Below are positions 46,319 through 58,400 of a stretch of DNA of 64,000 nt, piece by piece. The translations under genes and the position numbers were made by a program. Location: assembly GCF_009730915.1 (NCBI RefSeq), contig NC_052477.1, positions 3,374,611-3,438,610 of the forward strand, given 5' to 3'. Source of the DNA: Dioscorea cayenensis subsp. rotundata (Eukaryota; Streptophyta; Magnoliopsida; Dioscoreales; Dioscoreaceae). Positions within the stretch are counted from its first letter, which is position 1; every line of letters begins with the position of its first letter. Below the pieces are notes generated by a model, which was not told the DNA's origin, searched no databases, and saw only the letters and a program-made list of their open reading frames with translations.

Positions 46319-46322
<4 letters not shown>
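46096..46322. mobile_element. Foldback element embedded in a (TA)n microsatellite (element E3)
   Basis: Starts GAGGACCAATCC, with (TA)n on both sides (46071-46095 and 46323-46350). Long imperfect inverted repeats begin CTATGGATGTCCATTATCAG on the left and CTATGGACGTCCAATTATCA on the reverse-complemented right (about 57 bp), and include CCGTTGGATC. Shares the GAGG start and (TA)n setting with E1 and E2. Confidence 0.6.
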
Positions 46323-46350
<28 letters not shown>

Positions 46351-46364
46351 AGAAACCAATATAT

Positions 46365-46443
46365 TTTAATAAACCAAATTTAAAAAGTTTGATTGTATGC
46401 ATGCAAATAATACAATCAAACTTTTTAAATTTGGTTTATTAAA
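46365..46443. repeat. Perfect 33-bp hairpin with 13-nt loop
   Basis: Arms 46365-46397 and 46411-46443 are exact reverse complements (right arm begins TACAATCAAACTTTTTAAAT). The right arm is a near copy of the CAATCAAATTTTTTAAG and GGTTTATTAAA part of the triplicated segment at 44.8-46.0 kb, so the hairpin seems to have arisen by inverted duplication of that segment. Confidence 0.93.
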
Positions 46444-46593
46444 TATATAATTAATAAATTATACTAAATATGAGCATATATAACTACATGGTTAATAGTT
46501 ATATGTATGTTATCTTAATTTATATAGTATTATAATATACTATACAATGTATATACACCATACTATAATTACTGTAACACGTGTGCCGTAGTA

Positions 46594-46629
<36 letters not shown>

Positions 46630-46630
46630 T
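46594..46630. repeat. (AAT)n microsatellite
   Basis: About a dozen perfect trinucleotide units. Confidence 0.93.
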
Positions 46631-46672
46631 ATTAAAAAAAACCCAACCAATGAGCATGCAACAAAATTAATA

Positions 46673-46674
<2 letters not shown>

Positions 46675-46745
<71 letters not shown>
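46675..46745. repeat. Long (TA)n microsatellite
   Basis: About 70 bp of pure TA, the longest dinucleotide run in the window. Confidence 0.95.
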
Positions 46746-46749
<4 letters not shown>

Positions 46750-48410
46750 TATTATTAACTAGTGGGTTCTATAATAATAGGTTATTAACTATAATATTGC
46801 ATATGATATATTATAAATTTTATAATAACTTATGGTTATATATGGTGAATTATTAACATAAAATATTCTATGTATATAACCTATGTAATATATATTAATA
46901 TATTACATGTAATATGTAGATATATATTTGTTGCCCATTTTGATTAAAAGAAAAGAAAAAAATCAAACATTTTGTAAAGCCCGCAACATTAGTGTGGGCA
47001 TGCACACTAGTGTAAACATATAGTTATATGGTTAGATGGATATTATCAAATGTATAATATTTATACATATATTTAAAGTAAATATATAATCCGCTCCATG
47101 AGCGTTTAAAAAAAAAATTTTTATTAAATTTGTTCTATTGTATTTAATTCTTTATTTGTATTAAATATAATATTAGTTATGGGAGATGTTTAATTCTATT
47201 TATTTGTTTTGTGGTGTTGTTAATAAAAAAAAAAATTCAATAGTATTAATTTTGTTGAAGCCATTAAATTGGTTTTATGTTAAAAATTTAAAGTCTTCCA
47301 ATAAAACTTGATATTTCATGAAAATTGAAAATATTTTCTAATTTTTAATTTTTTTAAAATATTTAAAATATAAATTTAATAATATTAAAATAGATGCATA
47401 ATCTGCTACTAATATGTTTCAAAGAACAACTTTTAATTTTTTTTTATTACATTAAAGTTTTTGTTATATTATTTTGTTTAATAATTGAAAAAAATTAATT
47501 GCACTTATTTATTTGTGCAATACATGTCCATAAAAATTTTGAAATCCAATATATACAAAAATTTTCATTGCAAAATTTATTTGGTTATTTATTTTTTTAT
47601 ATACGATACTGCCACCAAAAAAAATTTCAAAATTTTAAAAACCCCAATTTGAAACCAGAGAGTTGCATAATATTATATAAGAAATAAAGAAAAAGTGTGG
47701 CACCTAGGGGAAGTGAGATGTGGTTGAGGGGTTTTATACATATTGAGAGATTTTTATTTTAAAATTTTTTTTTTTTTAATAACAATTTATGTCCTTGATA
47801 GTCCTTAAATGGATGTGTTTGTCATTTATTTATCAAAATTTATTATTAATAATAAATGTATAATAATATGTTATATTAAAAAGAAAAAAAGAAAAAGTGT
47901 GACACGCAAAAGTTGGTGGCAAGTGATTTGACTGTAAGTATGAGATGGTTTTTACATTGAGGGAGAGATTTTTATTAAAAAAATTATGATTTATTTTTAA
48001 AACTATATATATATATATATATTGAGAAAGTGGATCGATGAGCCATGAACAGTGGGAGTTAATACTCATATATTTGTGCCTCCATCTTGTTGAACTGAGG
48101 TTTTAAAAAGGTATGCTCAAATTTTGAAAAATTTGACAGGTGAAACAATAAACAGTGTATATTATAAAAAAAATATAAATGATATGAATTGATTTTATAT
48201 AAACTATATATAATAAAAAATATAATATATTATAAACAATAAAGAGAAAAGTTGCAAGCGAAAGGCTGAAAGCTGAAGAGTCGGTAGTTGGCAATTTTTT
48301 TTTTTTTTTTTTTTAAGGAGAAAAATAGATAAAATGTGGATTGAGCGCTCAATTTTAATTTGAAACAAAAATAAAATACTAATGCTCTTATAATAAATAC
48401 AATGAATGAC
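46746..48410. other. Intergenic, AT-rich
   Basis: A (TA)n is present at 48005-48021. GTGTGRCACSYR(G/A)AA-type words recur at about 47694-47716 and 47894-47912, hinting at a short degenerate repeat. No gene seen. Confidence 0.45.
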
Positions 48411-48414
48411 TTAG

Positions 48415-48540
48415 CTAAAAATTCAAGTGGTTAGTAACAACAAAATAAGTCTCTCGTGTGACGTGCAGAGTGGTGATGGTTCAAATTTTTATTGAAGGAA
48501 TTAACTCACAAGTGATGTCGCAAATAATTCATATGCCATA
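48415..48540 (+). mobile_element. Possible tRNA-derived SINE fragment
   Basis: An A-box-like AAGTGGTTAGTAAC (48425-48438) and a B-box-like GGTTCAAATTT (48478-48488) occur at roughly the spacing of a SINE head. No cloverleaf and no clear tail, so this is tentative. Confidence 0.25.
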
Positions 48541-48874
48541 AGAACAGGCGTTTGTTATCTTTTTTTTTAAAAAAAATTGACTTATTTATTCTAACTTTAA
48601 TCATGAGAAAACAAAAACATATAATACACGGAAAAATTATAGTTAAAGCATCTTTTTTATTATTATTCAATAACCATTAAATGCTAACAAATTAAAATAT
48701 GTTTTCAAATTTTAAAATATAAAATAATTAAAAAAATCTTAAAGAATGAGAATATTTTGCTATTTTATTATCAAAAAAGTTGATAATTTATCAGAGAAAT
48801 TATTTATAATGAAGGGAATAATTTAATACTTATTTTCAAAAACACAATGAACATATAAAAAGGCGTGTGTAGAG

Positions 48875-49040
48875 GTGGTGATGGGCCGGGTTCCAACCTG
48901 GCTTGGAACTAGCCCACTTATAACCCAATGGGCCGAATCAAAAACTCATAATTTGAGTGGCTAACACACAGCCCAGTTACGGGTCATAACAAGCCCAACC
49001 CACAAACAGGTCCGGTGTGGTCAACCCTTTAACCCTACCA
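48875..49040. mobile_element. hAT-like fragment
   Basis: GGTGGTGATGGGCCGGGTT and later GGGTCATAACAAGCCC and CAGGTCCGGTGTGG resemble the GC-rich ends of the hAT elements at 41.1-42.5 kb. No matching inverted ends or target duplication were found, so only a fragment is claimed. Confidence 0.3.
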
Positions 49041-49216
49041 TAATGCAAGTTTTTTATAGTTTTAAATTTGATAACTAAACACATGTTGACAATTGACATC
49101 ACCCAACAAGTTTTTTTTATTTTTAATTTCAAAAATAAAATATGATAACATTTTTTTTCACCAGGTGAGAGATTAAAGAATTAGCTTCCTCTCATAATAT
49201 TAATTGTATATATATA

Positions 49217-49528
49217 CCCCTTCCGCTCTTTTTTAGTTGTCATATTTTAGAGTTTTTCTCTGTTTTTTTTTTCTTGTCACATTAAAACTTTTGTGCAGCA
49301 TTAAATTTTTTTTTTCAAATTTACCCTTTAACGTAATATATTATTTTTAATAAATCATAATCAACTAAGTATTAAATTATATACTTCACTAGTAAAGTTT
49401 AAATAGGGGTAGTTTTGCAAAGTGATAAATTTTTTTATAAAATATAGATGATCAATTAATTTTAACTAATTTTTCTTAGTCAGTGTGAATTAGATAAATA
49501 TGACAAATAAAAAAAAAACGGAGAAGAA
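49217..49528. mobile_element. Stowaway-like (Tc1/mariner) MITE, 312 bp
   Basis: TA on both sides (49215-49216 and 49529-49530). The left end CCCCTTCCGCTC leads into TTTTTAGTTGTCATATTT. The reverse-complemented right end CTTCTCCG leads into a T run and ATTTGTCATATTT. CTYCNTCCG ends with TA duplication define Stowaway elements. Non-coding. Confidence 0.75.
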
Positions 49529-49530
49529 TA

Positions 49531-50805
49531 TATATTAAGCTAATCAAATGATGTGCATTTTTATTCCTTGACGTCTTCTCACATTTGAAACAAAAGCATA
49601 CAATAAAAAGTAACTTTCAAGATTCAAGATAAAAGTGAAAACAATTTACAGAGATAAAAGTTATTCTAACGCCAGTGAAAACTTTAGGCAGTGTCCTAAA
49701 AAGAAGGGATTTAATTTAATAATTTAGGAAACTTCCATAACTTAAAGCCTTGTCATTAATAAAGCTTTTGAATAGGTATTAGAAGAATGAATCACTGTCT
49801 GAAAAACTAATCATGTCCTTAAGATGAAAACAATACAAAGCTTAACATTAAAAACCTTATAAAATGACTAATCATTCATATATATGTATATATCTAGACA
49901 CACCATAGATTAGAATAAAATTGTAGGTATATAGTCTTCTCAGGACATTCATGCATTTCTATATTTTTTTTAAAAAAAGTATTTTTATAATTTTACTAAT
50001 AAGGATCGAAATGTTGTATATCGACCTCCTACAAAGATTATATAATACCTCCAACAAAACTAAATTTCTTAATACCACATACATCTAATTTTTTAAAATT
50101 ATATAGTTGTAATTATTATTAGAATAAAAAAGTTAATTTTTTTTTATTATATATTAGAATAAAAATGTAATTATATGGCCTTATTACTTCACATTCATTG
50201 ATTTCCATATTTTTGTTAATATTCTTGTAATTTTACTATTATGAATCAAAATATTGTATACATACCTCCAATAATTTTCATAAAACTAACCTTCTTAAAA
50301 CCATACATCAGTAAATATATTATTTTCAGAACTATTTATATGATAAAATTTCAAATATAAATTTATAGGTATTAATGCATTTTCATATATTTTTTAAAAA
50401 TATTATTGTGATTTTACTATTATGAATCAAAATACTGTATATATATATATCTCCTATAAAACTTATAAATACTCACATATATAAAATATATTTATAATCA
50501 TATCTCACTAAATATATTTTTTTATAACAAAATTTGTCATCTGCTAATGTTTATAGAATATTCTCATAAATGAATAAGAAAAATAGGGTAGATGGAGTGG
50601 GTGTTTAGAGAAAGAAAATGGTAGGGGTTAAAAGAGTTGAATGTTGATCCAATAGCCACGTGGATATCTATAAATTTTGAATTTACGGATGTCTGTAAAA
50701 GCCATAGCACTTTTTATAATTATCTATATAATAAAATTATAAATATAAAGTTCGAGGCATTCATAGCATTCATGCATTTCTATAATGGTGCAGAAGGAAT
50801 TTGTA

Positions 50806-50807
<2 letters not shown>
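49531..50807. other. Intergenic, AT-rich, weak internal repetition
   Basis: A loose repeat of about 170-180 bp recurs around 49890-50060, 50140-50300 and 50350-50470 (words ACTATTATGAATCAAAAT, TGTATA, CCTCC). No gene. Confidence 0.5.
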
Positions 50808-50854
<47 letters not shown>

Positions 50855-50948
50855 TATTATTATTATTATTATTATTATAATTATTATTATTATTATTATA
50901 ATAATAATAATAATAATAATAATTATTATTATTATTATTATTATTATT
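50808..50948. repeat. (AAT)n array that switches strand three times
   Basis: Trinucleotide blocks alternate TAA, TTA, TAA, TTA with junctions near 50853, 50897 and 50923. Each adjacent pair is self-complementary. A long poly-isoleucine frame across it is a consequence of the repeat, not a protein. Confidence 0.95.
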
Positions 50949-51473
50949 GCTACTTCTATAATAAGGTAATTTTTTTTTTTCTAGAATAAATAAACATGTT
51001 TCATGGAGTAAAAATTTTAGGAGGCTACTATATTATTATCGTTTTCCACTTTGTTCACTCAAATTTCGATTAGTTTATTTCAATCACCCTACATTGACTT
51101 TATTTCACCATGAGGTCACCTATAAGATTTCGATCAATTTTTCTGTTGAGTGGTGTGTGGGAAATACATATCAGTATGCATCTTACCAGGCTTCTCATGA
51201 AATACTGATATATATGCTTATGTGTATTTCTAACACACCTTGCTAACATGTCTAAGCCAGTGTGGATTAAATAAACTTTAATTTAATGCATAGCGCTGTA
51301 ATTAGATGGCCAACTCGAGCAAAAAATTGATCGGAATTTTTATGAATGACCTCTTTATGAAACAGAATCAATGTAGGGTGATTGGAAAAAGATAAATTAA
51401 AACTCAATGAGCAAAGTGGAAAATGGTCATAATAATAGAGTGACTTCCTAAAATTTTTACCCTCGTTTTTCAC
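50949..51473. other. Intergenic, inverted similarity noted
   Basis: TTGTTCACTCAAATTTC, CACCCTACATTGA and AAAATTTTAGGAGGCTAC at 51000-51095 recur in inverted, diverged form at 51365-51460 (TCAATGTAGGGTGATTGG, CTTCCTAAAATTTTTAC), suggesting a foldback or MITE of about 460 bp. Confidence 0.5.
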
Positions 51474-51476
51474 TTA

Positions 51477-52963
51477 GGGGTTGTTTGTTTGGCCGGATTT
51501 GAAAATCCTTGGCTTTGAGAAATCTTTTGTTTATTTCAATGGATTTCAATCTCTTTTGTATTTTCAAATCCAAAAGTCTTGGGATTATGGAATTCGGCCA
51601 AAATAACCGAATTTCAAAATCCCATCCAGTAAATCCCATCTAGTAATTAATATACTAATTATATTAATTACTTATAATATTAATTACACTATAATTATAT
51701 TTTATAAAATATTAAATATAATATAATTATAGTATAATTAATATTAATAATATAATATATAATTGATATATTATATTATATTAATTATTTATTAAATAAT
51801 TAATATATTATATTTTATTATAATAAATTAAGTATATATTAATTATATTAATTACACTATAATTATATTTTATAAAATATTAAATAAAATGCAATTATAG
51901 TGTAATTAATATTAGTAATATAATATTTAATTCATATATTATATTATATTATATTATATTAATTGTTTTAATAAAGAAGTAATATATTATATTTATTATA
52001 ATAAATTAAGTATATATTAATTACATTAATTACTCATAATATTAATTATACCATAATTATATTTTATAAAATATTAAATAAAATATAATTATAGTGTAAT
52101 TAATATTAGTAATATAGTATATAATTGATATATTATATTATATTAATTATTTTAATAAATAATTAATATATTATATTTTATTATAATAAATTAAGTATAT
52201 ATTAATTATATTAATTACTCATAAAATTAATTACACTATAATTATATTTTATAAAATATTAAATAAAATATTATTATAGTGTAATTAATATTAATAATAA
52301 GATTTAGAAGCGGTTTTACGTCTTTGTCTTGGACATTTATGCTATTGTAATAAGCAATTAAGTTATAATTTTTATCATACTCTAATGTATCATAGACATC
52401 TAAATGTCCCTTTTCTATCATTTCTATTTCTAGTCTTATGCTTCCACATGTAAAACAACTTAACTTATTTTTATAATCTCTTGTTTTATCAAATTTCCTA
52501 ACATGTTTATCTTTATTCAAATAAGGTTTCCTAAGACATCAAACGCAAATTGGTTTGAAACCATTTATGGAGATGATAAAATCTTTGACAGCATGCTAGA
52601 TGAAAATATATTCAACTATTTAGTAGGAGTATATGAAGCAACACAGATAGAATTATTAAATCCGAATGTCCTGTACAAAACAGGAAATTTAAATTTTAAT
52701 ACCCAGTTGATAAGAATAAATAGAGAAGAAGAGATATTTGTATCAAGAGAAGAAGTATAATATATAATTAATATATTATATTATATTAATTATTTAATAA
52801 AATTTAAATTAAAAAATCTCTTTAACCAAATACAAAATTTTGTGATTCAGCGTTATAAATACATCCAACCAAACACTGGATTTGACTCTCCTGAATTTTC
52901 AAATACAAGGATTTGTAAATATAAATCCACTGCATTTTCAACTACATCCAACCAAACGACCTC
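51477..52963. mobile_element. PIF/Harbinger-type MITE (1,487 bp) with internal tandem array and cargo
   Basis: Direct TTA (51474-51476 and 52964-52966). The left end reads GGGGTTGTTTGTTTGGCC and the reverse-complemented right end reads GAGGTCGTTTGGTTGGATG. Its right terminus matches the left terminus of the element at 464-1292 (GTTGAAAATGCAGTRGATTT). The interior is about 3.6 copies of an AT-only unit of roughly 180 bp (51640-52300), interrupted by a non-repetitive coding-like island (52300-52758), then the array briefly resumes. Confidence 0.75.
52300..52758. other. Coding-like island of unknown origin inside the MITE
   Basis: Two divergent short frames meet here: plus strand from about 52503 to a stop at 52760 (includes NANWFETIYGDDKIFDSML and YKTGNLNFNTQLIRINREEE), and minus strand from 52520 downwards (includes KLSCFTCGS with a CxxC pair). 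Base composition differs from the flanking AT array. I do not recognise either product. They may be captured fragments of a host gene, retroelement or endogenous viral sequence. Confidence 0.35.
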
Positions 52964-52996
52964 TTAGAAAAAACTTTAACGTACTTTATCTATTTG

Positions 52997-52998
<2 letters not shown>

Positions 52999-53072
<74 letters not shown>
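52999..53072. repeat. (AAT)n/(ATT)n mirror microsatellite
   Basis: A run of TAA units turns into ATT units at about 53029, making one extended self-complementary arm. Confidence 0.93.
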
Positions 53073-55439
53073 TGTAAATGTTAATATGTAGGTAATAATT
53101 AAAGTTTAGTGAAATGTGGGGTCTAAAGTAGGCGCATGCATATACTTTTAATATTTATATAGTTATATATAGATGTTATTTTGTCTGCCATAATGAGAGG
53201 CACTAGGTTTGCTACTCCCAAATTCCCAATCATGCCAAAACCCCAACCCCTCATTTGCTAACCTTGTCCCACCATGCTTCCCCTCCAACCCAACCACAAC
53301 TTTCTCACTTAACATATGATTCAATCATTTCTTTATCCACTTTTTAATTTTCTTTTCTTTTAGTATTTTAGTAATTATAATTATGGGAAAGAAACATAAT
53401 AATAATAAAGTAGAGACCAAAAAAATATTTGCCTATTTTTACATACAAATTATAAATATATAAATTAAACTATAAAAAATTTCCTTTACTTTAATAAAAA
53501 AAAAAAAAAAAATCTTATTTTCATTAAAATTAATTATAATCTCATTATATATAATAACAAAAATTTATTAATAAAAGTTGATTGAAGTGACCAATGTTTG
53601 GGTCTAAATGGTTTTGAATTTGAGTTATTATGCACATAAAAAAACACTTGCCAGAGAGAAGTTTATTGTTTTATAAAGCTTTCAGTACCTTGTTTTTTCC
53701 GGTCAATTAATAATTAAAAAAAAAAAATCGGGTTTGAATCGATTTTCCGGGCCTTATTAAGCCCAAACACAAAAAAGAAGGGTCCACAACAAAATCCATC
53801 CATGGATCTCATGTAACTCTCATCATCACATCATGACTTTGCCATTTTTGCTTTCCAGGCAATAAAAACTTCACCCCCCAAAAAAAAAAGTTTAATAAAA
53901 AAATAAAAAAAGTGTGACATTTAATTAAAAATATAATTTTAGGACATTTAAAACAATATAATAACATTCAGGGTTAGTGATGAAGCATGATTGCATTTCT
54001 CTTCTCCATAAAACACTGCAAAATTATCTGGAATCATGCAAATATAACCCCACAAAAACAACAAAAATATCAAACACTAATCAATATGATGGAATTAGAT
54101 TTCATGAGTGGCCACAACCCCACCATGAAACTACTTTTAGCAAGAAAAGTGGGGGAGAAAGATGGCATGTACATTTTAATTAATTTTTAAAGGGAGGAAC
54201 TGATTGGTGATTACTGTTTATGCCATTAGATTATTAAAAAGTGTTTTTCTTTTTCATTTTACAGCCTCTCAATGAAGTGGACTTCATATGATTATAAAGT
54301 TCTTGAGTTATTATTTTATTTATGTAACACAAAAACTTAAGCCGACATGATACTTTTGTGCATTTGAACCTAAAATTCATATGATATTTGTTTTTGTTAT
54401 TACTATTGTGTGTATTATTAAAGTAAAAAACTTGTAAATAATGATATGCGGATAAGATCAATCATGGTAAAATTTGTAATCCAAATTCAATTTGATTAGA
54501 CTTGAATAACATTCTTAGTAGGATGTGTAACCCAAATTCTATTTAATTAGACTCGGAAAACTTCTATTTATGGATTTATGCAAAAAATCTAGATAATCAA
54601 ATGTCACATAAAAACTAGATTTTTTATGATTTATCACATCAATAATTAAACTTGTTATCGAAATAAAGCTTATTTAAACATATGTTATATATATATATAT
54701 ATATATATAACTTTAGCAAAATATGTGTAACCTTTGCTCTAATCAGTGTCTTTTTAATGGATTTTCCATTAAATTTTTATGTTATTATTATTCTTCTCTG
54801 TTTTTACAATTTTGATATAAAATTTAAAAATTTAATATAATTTTTTAGTGGTAATAATTTTTCGGAGCTGCTTTGCATCTCTAATCCCATTAAATTTGTC
54901 ATATAAGAATTTTTTTACCAAACCATGTCAATCTTTAAGTTTTTTCTGTAATTATTTATTTTATTATTTGTATTGCATCCATTGCTAATTTAAAACTTGC
55001 AAACTATAATTTCTATAAAATCTCACAATTTGTTTATACTTCCACACTCAATTCCTTTCATATCATATTAGATAAGATCAACCCAACACAAAACTCTAAA
55101 GTTGAGAACAAATTTTTCAATGACATTAATCTTTGAACTTTTGAAAATCAGAAACAGAGACCTTTCTCTTTAATCTTTTTAATTTGATGTCAATACTAAT
55201 CCAAACACTGTTTAGTTTTTAGAAGAAAACTATTACCTTTTGTATTACTTTTTATATATGATTTTGGAAAAAGGAAGAAGCATTAGAAAAAGCTCTATCC
55301 CATCAATTGCTAGTATGGTAATACACTAGCCTTTCTTTACTGACCACCTTTTCTTTTTTCTCTTCATAAATTGCCATGCTCTCTTGCTCTTCTTCTCTTC
55401 AAACTTCAAAGTAATACCATTCTTCAAGTTTAGTGAGAC
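53073..55439. other. Upstream region of the NPH3-like gene
   Basis: AT-rich, with (TA)n at 54688-54709. The GC-richer patch 53200-53330 (CCCCAACCCC, CCAACCCAACC) has no frame. The stretch directly above 55440 is T/C-rich (55330-55410), as in plant core promoters and leaders. No TATA box can be chosen confidently. Confidence 0.45.
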
Positions 55440-58400
55440 ATGGGAATAGCTACAGTTAGTGAGTTGAAGCAGAGTGTTTCAGGGAAGAGAACATTTAGGC
55501 CAAGTTTGAGCACTAGACATACTATTGACTGGTACTTCTTTGGGTGTTGACTTCTTTTGTGTTTTAGTTCTTTTGGTTAAAAGTTCATATGACATTCTTC
55601 ATGTTCTTTTGATCCAAATTTGGTTTGTTAGTTTAGTTAATGTATTTCAAGTGATGAATGAGTTTTCCAAGAAGCATTTGACATAAGAACAGCAATTAAT
55701 CTCATGTTTTTAGTATTAATTTATCATTCTGGTCTCTTGTGTGTTCTAGTTTTTTTGTAGAAAAAGTTAATAGAATGTTCTTCTTCATGTTCTTTTAATC
55801 CAAATTTGGTTGATTGATTTGGTTTGTTAGTTTATTTAATGTATTTCATTGTGATGGATGAGTTTTCATGAAGCATTTGACATAGAAACAGGAATTCATC
55901 TGGTGCTGTCATATTAATTTATTAAATTTTGATCTCTTTTATGTTTTATTTTTTGTGATAAAAGTTGATAGAATTTTCTTCTTCATGTTCTTTTAATTCA
56001 AATTTGATTGACTGGTAGATTAGTTCATGCATGTTCCTATGTGATGAATGAGTTTTCCAAGAAGCATTTGACATAAGAACAGCAATTAATATGACTTTGT
56101 TAGTCTTAAAATATCATTTTAATCTCTTTTGTGCTCTAGTTTTTGTGGTAAAAGTTAATAGAATGTTGTTCTTCATGTTCTTTTAATCCAAATTTGATTA
56201 AATGAACCTCAATTAATCTGAAAATTTCATGGCGATGAATGAGTTTTCCGAGAAAGTTTTAACTGAATGACAGAAATTTTTAATCTGATGTTTTTCAGGA
56301 AGCATTTAACAAATGAACAGAGACTTTTAAATCTTCCAAACAAGACATAATTAATATACCATTATTTATTAATCTCATTCTTTTTCAGGCCTCTTTCTGA
56401 TGTTTCAAGTGATCTCACTGTTGAAGTTGGAACATCAAGCTTTGCACTTCACAAGGTATTGTTTTCGTTCTCGATCCAACTTAATCAATCATCGTAGAGC
56501 TCGTATGTTTATTACTCGAAGAAAATGTGAACATGAACATAACTTGATTTCCTTATTTGTCTTTGATTTTGGATTTGAACAATATATAATCTATTCGGGT
56601 TTTTCTTTAAACAAAATGTTATTTAGAACTTCATATAATTTGAAGAATTTATTTTGCGGAATTACATTTCTACTTGTTTTTCCTGCAGTTTCCTTTGGTT
56701 TCGCGGAGCGGAAAAATCAGGAAGCTCATTTCTGAAGCAAAAGACACAAAGGCGACACGAATAAATTTGCAAGGAATACCCGGTGGAGCAGAAGCTTTTG
56801 AGCTGTCCGCGAAGTTCTGTTACGGTGTAAACATTGAGATCACACTGTCCAATGTCGCAATGATTCGTTGTGCAGCTCATTACCTTCAAATGACCGAAGA
56901 ATTTGCAGAAAAAAATTTGGCTACTCAAGCAGAAAGTTATCTCAGAGAGACAGTAATCTCAAACATTTTAAATTCGATAACCGTATTGCAAAGATGTGAG
57001 ATGCTACTTCCGGTAGCCGAAGAAATCAATCTGATTAGCAGAATTATTACTGCAATTTCATCAAATGTCTGCAAAGAACAACTGACTTCAGGTTTATCGA
57101 GACTCGAAACAAACTTGGCTTCGAAAAGTAGTACAATTGACAGAGAATTAGCATCTGATTGGTGGGGGAAAAGTTTAGCAGTGCTCAATCTTGATTTTTT
57201 TCAGAGAGTGCTGTCGACGATGAAATCGAAGGGTCTCAAACAGGACACAATCAGTAGGATTTTGATAAATTACGCGCATAATTCTCTGCAAAGTTTGATT
57301 GTTAGAGACATGCAATCATGGAAATGTAGCTTTTCCGACGAAGAAAATCAGAAAAAGCAAAGAGTGATTGTGGAAACTATAGTGGGTTTACTGCCGACAC
57401 AATCAAGAAAAAGCCCGGTGCCGATTGCATTCCTTTCCGGGCTTCTTAAAACTGCTGTAATGGTTTCAGCATCCTCCATTTGTAAAGCAGACTTGGAAAG
57501 AAGAATTGGATTTCAACTTGATCAAGCCATTCTTGAAGACATTTTAATCCCGGCAAATCCTCAAAACAATGGCCATCAGACATTGTATGACACAGATACG
57601 GTGTCGAGGATATTCTCGGTGTTTCTAAATCTCGATGAGGAAGACGATGAAGGAGCTCAACTGAGGGAAGAAAGAGATGTATGTTATGAGTACGATAGCC
57701 CGAGATCGCCGAAACAGAGTGTGATAATAAAGGCGTCGAAACTCATGGACAGTTATCTTGCAGAAATTGCTCTTGATTCAAACTTATTGCCGTCGAAGTT
57801 TATTGCTCTTGCAGAGTTACTCCCTGATCATGCCCGCGTAGTGAACGATGGATTATATAGAGCTGTCGACATTTTCCTCAAGGTATGTCACTGTTATATT
57901 GCCGAAATCTTTTGCATTCTTCCAATGCTTTTTTGAACTCCATGATGAAATAAATTTGAGTAAAAATTTATGACATTTTTAAATGATCAGTGGAATGCAT
58001 GCTTTGGAAGATGATAAATGATTAATTTGAAACAAATTGATGTAACATTAGTATATGAAAAACAGAATTAGCTTTACTGAAGAAAAGCCAAACTCCTTGA
58101 CATCATATTATGGGTTTCAAGTATCAGAAATTCTTTCTAGATCACTAGACACACACACACTAAGATTTTCCAATTTTAGTACAAAGAATGATTCTTTGAA
58201 ACAAATTGATAGAGCATTAAGCTTTGAGAAAACATAATTGATCAAATCTGAACAATTAAGCTATGTATATATATGAAAAACAGAACTAACTAATTTGAAA
58301 TTCAGGTTCATCCAAACATCAAAGAATCAGAAAGATACAGACTATGCAAAACCATAGACTGCCAAAAGCTCTCACAAGAAGCATGCAGCCACGCGGCGCA

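Noticed and set aside
50637-50969. Reading frame of 110 codons, mostly isoleucine
   Set aside because: It is the translation of the (AAT)n array and has no protein character outside it.
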